From: Parachlorella kessleri
Taxonomy: Eukaryota > Chlorophyta > Trebouxiophyceae > Chlorellales > Chlorellaceae
Direction of reading: 5' to 3'
Length of the DNA stretch: 28,094 nucleotides
Assembly (NCBI GenBank): GCA_001598975.1
Contig: BBXU01000190.1
Coordinates: 1-28,094, forward strand
Below the pieces are notes generated by a model. That model saw only the letters and a list, made by a program, of their open reading frames with translations, did not search any database and was not told the DNA's origin. This document shows, in pieces, positions 20,758 through 28,094 of the stretch. Made by a program: the position numbers and the translations under genes. Numbering within the stretch: position 1 is the first letter of the stretch; every line of letters begins with the position of its first letter.

Positions 20758-23700
20758 TTACAAGGCAAGCTGGTCATATCGTACCAACCCCAAGCTCCTG
20801 CTTAGCTGCCGCAAGAGCAGCCGCAGCCTCTGAGGCTTCCCTGCAGGTCGATTTTCCGGCGGGAACACTGCACAGCAGGAAGCGTAACGGCGGGTTGACA
20901 ACAGTTCCGGATTGGGTGGCAACGGCCCTCCTGAGTAAGCTCAACGGGCGAGAGATCACCAACAACAAACAATGACGCTTAAGCCACTCCCAAGCCGCGC
21001 TGTCCAGGGATAGGATCATGTACCACCTCACCCGCTGGCTGTGTGGGACAGACTGCCCTCCATGTCCCCCAGCGCATGCCTGGCTCCTTGCCCTAAGTGC
21101 GGGCCTGCCTGCTTCCCCTACACCGGACCGAGGCCACCCACCTGCCACGACTGCGCCCGTGACGCCACACACGACCGCCAGCAGCAGCATCGCGCCACCA
21201 AAGCCCTGGTCCTCGTCCGCCAGCACCCCCACCGCCAGCGGGCCCGAGAAGCCGCCCAGCGCGCCCAGCGTCTTCATGAGCGCAAACGCCAGCGCCCCCG
21301 CCCGCGGCTCCAGGAACTGCGCCGGCCAGCTGAACAGGGGCCCATGAGTGGCCCAGATGCCTGCTGCAGCCAGCGTCAGCGACACCAGCGCTGGCCACAG
21401 CCCTAGCCAGTGCGAGAGCGGCACCACCAGGCCAAAGGCACAGCCTGCTACGCCCAGGGGGATGGCAGTGTGCAGTCGACGCTCGCGGTGGCGCTTGGCG
21501 CTGTAGGCGTTGGCCACCATGCACACCCCTGCCCCCGCAAAGGGCAGTGCTGCCAGCAAGGAGGCTGCCACCACCTGGTGCAGCTGCGCCTGGCGGCTGG
21601 TTGTGCCCTCAGCCTCGTCCTCGTCGTCCTGCAGCGGAAGGTACCTATCAATTACATTGAGCTTCACTTGCAGTATGCGCACCTGGCACCCTGTCAAGAG
21701 TTACGGTGCGACTGGTGGAAGTATGCACCTAACATTGGGACAGATGTCCCCAGCTCCAAGGGGCGACTCCATGGACAAGCATGGAGTTGGATTACGTATT
21801 GACCTTGACAAGCACAGCAACTGAAATACATACGGCAGCCCTGCCCCAGCAGCGAGCGTAACCTCATGTGGCCAACCTGTGGCGGTTGCCACAAAAAATC
21901 TATAGCCGTAACCCCAGGGCACCAGTATGACAGGCCACCAGGGACCAGGGCACTGGGCCAAGTCGCAAAACCTAGGTCACCAGACACACAGCTCACATGC
22001 CTTGATAGGCCTACCTCTTGTTCGTAGCCTGGCAGCATGCCCTTAATGAGCATTGGGAGCCAGAAGTGGGTGGAGTTCATGGCAAAGTCCACGCTGAACA
22101 TGACTCCCCCCAGCCACCAGACCCGCCAGTCGGTCAGGCCCTGCCGCAAGATATGCCGTGACAAACCGCCGCCCTCCTCGTCCACCCTAGGCGCCTTGAA
22201 CTGTGCTGCTGCTCTTTCAGGGTCACTCTCGGCCGCCACAGCAGCGTCACGGGCATGTGAGCCGGGTGCTGCGTGGCTGCTGCTGTGTGCAGACTCAGCT
22301 AAGGCAGGGTTGTCTTCCCAGGCGCGGCTCCTGAACCCTCCACTGTTGGGTGCTGGATCTAGCAGTGGCGCCCCTTCTATCATCGGACCCTCCATTGCCT
22401 CAGCTGACCAAGAAGCTGGTGCTGAACCTGCGCTGGCTTCACCTCCCAAGCCCGCCAGCGACTGCTGCTGCCACCGCTGCTCGTCTCGCTGCACATCCTG
22501 TCCAGGTTGGCTACTCTCAGAGATAGGGACCGCTGCGCCGCCGCGAGGGAAGAGCCTCTCCACTTCCTCCGTGTGCTTCAAGCTAAAGCTGCTGCCGCTG
22601 CTACCGGCGCCACAGCCGCCCCCGTCCGGGCTGGCATACAGCCTGCCCTCCGCAGCTGCCCCTCCGCCCTCCTCAGCGGATTCCAGCTCCCCATGCGCAG
22701 CCAACAGCCTCACAGGCGCCAGCTCGATGCCGTCGTCACGCCCTTGCACCCAGCACCAAAGCCAAGCCCGCTCCTCGCTCTCTAGGAAGCCGGCAGTCAG
22801 GGGGCTGGTGGGCAGCCGCAGGAACAGTACCAGCGCAAGCACTAATGGGGGAATCCCCTCCACTACGAAAAGCCACTGCCAGCCGCGCAGGCCCAGCTTG
22901 CCATCTAGTGACATGAGGCCAGCTGCCAGCGGCCCTCCCAGCAGGCCGGCGATGGCTGTGGCCGTGGCTACCCTGCAGTGCAGCATGGGGTCATGGTACT
23001 AAGTACAAGTGATTTTCTTGGATATCCCAGGGTGACTGCCACATGTTGGTGGGTGCCTAGATCCCTGCCTGGGACTCGCAGCCAGTATACAGCCGTGTCC
23101 GACGTCCTTAGTAACGTGTAACTCATGGCTGTGCCCAGCTGCTCCGTCAAGTGCAAGACCAAATCCTCTCCCCAAGGTAAATGCATGGAAGTCCATTTGC
23201 TGGGAGAGGCGACACCACTGGGGACCTCACCAGGTATATGCCACGCCAAGGTGGCTGTCCTTGTAAAAGAGGGAGAGGTGGTAGTACATACCTGCGCTCA
23301 AGTAGCGGCAGGTGCCAGGGTTGCTAATGACTTCAAGACTGCTGCGCAGTAGCCATCCGGGCGAGCCTTGCAATTCCAGGCGAACAGGAACCACCCCTGG
23401 GCCGCCAACTAGTCCACAACTCCAAAGTGGCACAGCGAAACACGACTGCCTGCAAACACCTGCTTGAAGCAGCAATTGTTGGAGGCATTGGTCATTCCCA
23501 TCACCAGGCACGCGGCACCCACAGCTCAGCCTTGCAGTGAGTTGTGCACTTGCACTAGACACCCCCGCGTCACCCACCTGGGTATGCCCCGCTCTCTGCC
23601 ACCCCCAGCAGCAGTCGGAGCAGCAGAAACAAAGCGACTCCTCGCACCATGGCGAAGCACATGGCCACGCACCCCCATACCACCAGGATTCCCGACAGCC

Positions 23701-24178
23701 ACCTCCGTGCCCCCACAGCCACACAAGCCATGTTGGCAGGCAACTGTGCTAGGTAGCCTATGAAAAACAACCCTGTATAAGGGGAGTGGGTATGAGGCAA
23801 GTCCTCATCATGTGATTAATGTTTGCTATGTGCCCGGCCCGTGGAAGATGCGTACACCTTTAGAGAACTCAGCCATCGGCAGCCGCCAGGGTACTCTGGG
23901 CAACCAGATAGGAAGATAAGTGATCAAAAGCTTCACGTGGAGGTACTGCATAGCCCCTAAATGTCATAAGTATCATAGAGGCACCCACCTGACCCCAGTC
24001 CGTGTATCGTCTTACTGAACCCCAGCTGTGGGTCCATCTGTAGAGCAGCAAAGCTTAGGTTGGACCTGTCCAGCTGACATAATAGGGCCACCATGAAGAA
24101 CAGTGGCAAAAGCCTGGCATTGATTTTCGCCAGGACGACTCGCTCCATCAACTGCTCGTTCCCCATGTCGGTCCCCAT
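20758..24178 (-). CDS. Major facilitator superfamily transporter, anion:cation symporter (ACS) type
   Basis: Exons on the minus strand: 24178-23989, 23772-23578, 23291-23231, 22972-22015, 21628-21142, 20840-20758, about 657 residues. ACS carriers move organic or inorganic anions with a cation; plant and algal members include phosphate/ascorbate-type plastid carriers and vitamin or organic-acid permeases. Signature motifs are visible: QLDRSNLSFAALQMD at the end of helix 1, the loop after helix 4 (GVAESGAYPGMYYHLSLFY), YTWVATATAIAGLLGGPLA, and GWQWLFVVEGIPPLV at helix 6. The second half gives helices such as WWLGGVMFSVDFAM, FAGAGVCMVANAYSAKRHR and MLLLAVVCGVTGAVV. Between halves lies a very long hydrophilic loop (about 227-425) of Ser, Gly and Glu-rich text. 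There is no clear transit peptide, so the membrane is unknown. The C-terminal tail is ambiguous (stop at 20758 or 20774). The substrate cannot be told. Confidence 0.87.
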
Positions 24179-24498
24179 GCCTGGGCCCCCCCCAGCTTTA
24201 CACTGAACTTTTACAAGTTTCTACATCGGCAACAGCAGCAACGAGTGTAACAAGGCTAATTGAACGAAAACGTGTTGTTATGATCAGCTGCTGGGGGGTC
24301 CCAAACCTGGAAACCCTTCTGCAACCCGCGTTAACTTTCCTCCCTACCTTGTCAAACCTTCCTCGTTTGGCTTACAGAATGCTTTTTGGACTGCCGTTAT
24401 TGGCCCTTTACAGAAGCGCTTTGTCAGCCTTCTTTGCGTCTGTCTCGTCTGTGCTCACACCTCGTGTTGGGCCCTAGGGCCCGTGGGACAGCACCGGC
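24179..24498. promoter_or_regulatory. Shared divergent promoter region between the MFS and Pcf11-type genes
   Basis: The proposed start codons of the two genes face away from each other across 320 bp, so both core promoters and both 5' UTRs must fit here or the regions overlap. The middle (about 24200-24280) is A/T-richer than the flanks. No named motif is claimed. Confidence 0.55.
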
Positions 24499-27400
24499 AT
24501 GGAGCTGCAGCAGCTGGAGAGCGAGTTTCAGGCATTCCTGCAGAGTCTGACTACCGTCGAGAAGAAGACCATCTCCGCGCTCACTGAAATATCTCGCGAC
24601 GTCCTGAGAACCAGGCCACAAGGCGCTCCTGTTGTGGCAGCCGTGATCACCAACCGCGTGCTACAGGTGTGTAGGCACGGGTCCCCAGTTGGGTGCTTGT
24701 GTTTGCTGAGTGCCAGGTTTGGCATGGCACGGGATTGTATCAAGCACTGTACTGTGCTGCTCGCAGGCACCTATTGCACTCAAGCTGCCCACCCTCTACC
24801 TCTTGGACAGCATCGTCAAGCTTGTAGGGGAGCCCTACACGTCCTTGTTTGCACCACAGCTGCCGGAGGTAGGCTGGTAGTCAGTGATGAAGCGCTGCGT
24901 TCTGTAAGCTTATTTTAGTCCGCTTGCATGTGAGGGCTCGCATATTTGTTTGGAAGTTTCATGTGTGGAAAGGCTTTTGTTGTGCGGTTGACTGGAGCTA
25001 AACGATAACTACCCAGGGACATGCAATTCACCTGTCCGTCTGTAGTATTTCGGGCCCTTTTCGAAATGCGCAAGTGCTTATGAACAAGAACTGAACGTAG
25101 ATGGCAGTTGTTTGCAGGCCTTCGCTTCAGCTTGGCAGGCGGGAGGTGTCAACCTTCAGAAATCGCTCCAGAAGTTGTATTCTACCTGGCAGGGGGTGTT
25201 TGCTCAGCAGGTGCTTACAGACGTGGCTGTTCGCATCAGCCAATTGCCAGCGGCTCCAGTAGCTGCCCTGCCCTCACTTGCGGCCTCCTACTACCAGCCA
25301 GTAGCCCAACAGCAGGCCATGGTGATGCCTGCTCTGCAGCAGCAGCAGTCCTACCAATATGGCAACCTGCCACTCCAGCAGCCTGTAATGCTCGGTGTCA
25401 GTCAGGGCTACAATGGCCAGGATCCAGCTTATGTACAGCAGCCGGTTTCGCTGTCAAGGTTTGATGCGCCGCCGCAACAGCATGCATTTGCTGCTGCTTC
25501 ACTGCCACATGCCACTTACGTGCAGCCGCAGCAGCCTACATTACGGCAAGCCACAGCTAGTCAGCAGCCAGCGGCAGCAGAGATGCAGCAACAGCAGCAG
25601 CAGCCTGTTGACCTTGCCAATCTCATGGCCTCTCTTGTCAACTCAGGCATCCTGGCTATGCCTCCTACCCAGGGAGGCCTGGCTGCACAGCCGGCGACAC
25701 CCCCAGCAGCAGCGTCTGGTGGCGACAGCACGCCTCCTGCAGCGGCTACACCCGAGCATCCAGAGGAACCTGTGTCGCTCGAATTCACGCCTGAGAGGAT
25801 AAAGGTATATGCTAAGATGTTGCATGCTACAGCCGGGCGCGATGTGCTATTTGTATCAGGACACGGAGGTCCCAGCAGTTCTCTCTACTACTACTTTACT
25901 CACTGGTATGTTAAATTGAGGTGCATGGAGGCCCGGCTGCGTGGCACTGTATGTTGCCAGGGGAGTCCCACAGTGGATCTTACAGCCTCAGAGAAATAGC
26001 CGTGAGGCTATTGCCCAAGTGTGGCAAGTGACATGTCGAGGTGTACATTTCCCTCGAAGGCTATGGGACAAGTGGTACAAGTGGTGGTATATGCACAGCA
26101 CTTAATCAAGCACAACGAGAGCAGGCCACCAAGAGCATAAAAGGTTGAAGTCAGGTTGACACGGCCCAGAGCTGCATTCCCAAGAATGACAAATTTCCAT
26201 TACACACCAGCAGTCAAAAAAGTTGTCATCTCAGCTCACGCCCCTCCCCTTGAGAATGCAGCTCATGGGCCCAGGTTGGAATGCTACCAGCAGAGAGATT
26301 GCTCTTTGTGGCCTGCTCTTGAAGTGATTGAAGGATTTAGCAAGCAATGTGTAGTTCAGACTGGCCCTGCTCAGGAGTACTGTGCCTTGTTCATGCTGCC
26401 CACAGGACAAGAACCCAGCAGCAGTGCACCGCCTCATGCAGCACACGGAGAGCACTAAGAGCAATTTCCTTGACCGCAAGTTCCTGCGGAGGCAGCGGCG
26501 CACAGGGTCACAGCGGGTGTCAAGGCTGTGGTACGTCGACCTTGACACCTGGATGGCCAGTACAGTGGGCACGATTGCTACGCAGGCTGCCCAGCAGCAG
26601 CAGGTGAGGCAGGGTGGACGGTGGAGGAGATGAGGGGGCCAAGGACCAGGCTAACTTTGAGAATTAAGGGAGCTTGGTCTTGGGACGACACGAATGGGTC
26701 AGATAAGACCGCCGCAGCTGTACCATGACTGCGTAGGGAGATACTGACTGCTACACGGATGGATGCTAAGGAAGGGAAAGAGGAAGGAATGACCTGCATG
26801 CACGGCTGGCTCCGGACCAGCATGATGCATGTAAAGGGGAGCCACTCCTTAGACGATGCTGGTGTCAAATGAAATCGTGCTGAGTTATGTCTGCAGCAGG
26901 CAGCAGCAGCGGATGGAGCCGTGCCTCCTGAGCAGTGCAGCGTGCCAGTAGACGACAGCCAGACGCACTGTGCACTGTCAGGCGAGCGCTTCCAGCAATT
27001 CTGGGATGAGCAGCACCAGGAGTGGCGGTACCGAGATACCAAGCGGTTGGATGCTGAGGAGGCAGCCAAGTGAGTGACATCGGGTTGGGGTGATTGGGAC
27101 GGATGCAATGCTAGGGACCTTGTCCTGTTAGCTACCATACATGCAGCAACGACCGTAATGCTAGTAGAGCTCATCAGGAGTACATGCTGTCACCTGGAGC
27201 AGGCTGTGGATGAGAAGCCTGAACGTGTTCTTAGACACTTTTGAACACAGCTGCCAGTGAGCTACTTGCTTGCCATGCCTGCGCAGGTATGGGCTGGAGG
27301 AGGGCGCGCTGGTGCTGGTCAGCGCGCTGGGCGTGCCATCCGGCGACTTGTTGCAGCCCAGTGGGGGCGTACTTTCCTCCCTGAGGGCTGAGCAGGAGAT

Positions 27401-27593
27401 TGCGGAAGACCTAGCAGTCGCAGCTGCTGGCGGAGCGCCCAGTGCGGACCCCACAGCCGGGGCGGCCGAAGAAGAGGCGGACAATAAAGGGGATGTAGAG
27501 TCGCCTCTCCCACGCGTGAAGCGAGAGGCAGCTGGCGAGGAGGCTGGCTTGTCGCTGCAGCCGCCTGGACAGAAGCGGCTGCGAGTGCATTAG
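24499..27593 (+). CDS. PCF11: Pcf11/PCFS-type pre-mRNA cleavage and termination factor with CTD-interacting domain
   Basis: Exons: 24499-24666, 24767-24868, 25118-25804, 26406-26603, 26897-27069, 27287-27593 (TAG). The sum is 1635 nt, or 544 residues, in frame. The N-terminal CID (about 5-125) shows TTVEKKTISALTEI, VITNRVLQ and the hallmark KLPTLYLLDSIVKLVG, the fold that binds the phosphorylated RNA polymerase II tail. A Gln/Pro/Ala-rich linker follows (about 140-310). The C-terminal half matches plant PCFS proteins: SRLWYVDLDTWM corresponds to the SRxWFVSxxxWL segment, and VPVDDSQTHCALSGERF then DEQHQEWRYRD to the last zinc-binding segment. The product should act in the nucleus in 3'-end cleavage, polyadenylation and transcription termination. 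Zinc ligands are incomplete: Ser replaces the second Cys of CxxC, and no upstream CxxCG segment was found. An exon may be missing from the 601-nt gap at 25805-26405. Confidence 0.85.
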
Positions 27594-28094
27594 AAACTTG
27601 CCGGTAAAGCTAGTCACTTGTGAAAGGGCGGTGAAGAGGTTAGTCTTAGACCTGAGAGGCTGAGGTTTCTGCACGCTGCCGAGTGGGTGCTGCTACCAAG
27701 AGCAGCACTACTGGCACTCATCAAAGTTAGGCAGTGGGCCAGCTCATAGGCTAGCCAGTGCAAGTAGGATTAGGTTACCTGCATACTCCTTAACGGCTAT
27801 TGTTTGTTTTCTCTGACTGGTGCATGCCCTGCCAAGCTTGCTTTCAGTACAGTCTGCTTACTGTAGCTGAGTTTGATTCCGTGCTTTCCCCAGTGACGGT
27901 GCTGACCTTCAACAGGCTTAGTAAAGCCCTCCCACAGTCAGGTCAACCAGGAAGTGGAGGGACGTTCTCCAGGTTCCCATCCACTGAACCCCAGCTTCCG
28001 ATCTTGGACGGTAGCTACCTCCTCGTCAGCATACAAGACCTCGGGGGAGCCCAGTGTCTCCCCCCCCCCCGTCCCTTACTACACTGACCCTGCT
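27594..28094 (+). other. 3' flank of the Pcf11-type gene; no gene recognised
   Basis: The first 300 bp are A/G/T-mixed non-coding sequence fitting a 3' UTR. No TGTAA signal was seen before the window ends. On the minus strand, a frame ending at 27943 reads LGSPEVLYADEEVATVQDRK upstream of its stop; it could be the end of a convergent gene or of an old element, but it runs out at the C homopolymer and I cannot identify it. Confidence 0.4.
28060..28070. repeat. Homopolymer of 11 C
   Basis: Eleven consecutive C residues occur 24 bp before the window end. Runs of this length are prone to miscalled length in sequencing, which matters for any reading frame crossing it. Confidence 0.95.

Noticed and set aside
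22037..23002. Plus-strand open frame of 321 codons
   Set aside because: It is the antisense shadow of MFS exon 4, whose minus-strand translation shows transporter helices and family motifs. The plus frame is Ser/Pro/Ala noise.
1..28094. tRNA, rRNA or transposable-element genes
   Set aside because: I looked for T-loop motifs (GGTTCGA-type), rRNA words and reverse transcriptase or transposase motifs and saw none. Covariance-model and repeat-library searches were not possible here.

Overview
This window is nuclear DNA of a green alga. It is GC-rich, and every gene is broken by many short introns (about 80 to 600 nt, mostly GT-AG). Exons are stuffed with Ser, Ala, Gln and Asn-Gly runs. The gene set includes a predicted lumenal D1-processing protease and a CCA1/LHY-type SHAQKFF MYB, which are plant-lineage genes. 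I rebuilt exon chains by hand from splice sites, reading phase and family motifs. The class (Chlorophyceae or Trebouxiophyceae) cannot be settled from the sequence alone.

Layout, left to right. 1-720 (+) is the C-terminal receiver domain of a protein that begins outside the window, most likely a hybrid histidine kinase; a long G/T-rich 3' flank follows. It converges on a nine-exon minus-strand gene (2718-7176) for a carboxyl-terminal processing protease of the CtpA/D1P type. Directly upstream on the same strand is a ten-exon gene (7615-10107) for an FkbM-family methyltransferase with an N-terminal membrane anchor. Next, also on the minus strand, is a sixteen-exon gene (11905-19764) for a clock-type MYB factor of the CCA1/LHY/REVEILLE (Chlamydomonas ROC40-like) family with a tail of about 1000 residues. 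A minus-strand MFS transporter of the anion:cation symporter type (about 20758-24178) follows. It is divergent, across about 320 bp, from a plus-strand Pcf11/PCFS-type gene (24499-27593) for pre-mRNA 3'-end processing. The last 500 bp are 3' flank, with an 11-nt C run close to the window edge.

The genes form no operon or single pathway. The protease acts in photosystem II assembly and repair, the MYB in daily timing of transcription, the Pcf11 protein in mRNA 3' ends, and the methyltransferase probably in the endomembrane system. I found no mobile element, CRISPR array, tRNA or rRNA. The observations most worth checking are: an apparent one-base deletion in a conserved motif of the clock gene, which would truncate it; a GC-AG intron in the protease gene; large low-complexity inserts around the protease PDZ domain and between the MFS halves; a Pcf11 protein with degenerate zinc-binding sites; and a strand-composition switch that seems to mark the border between convergent transcripts.
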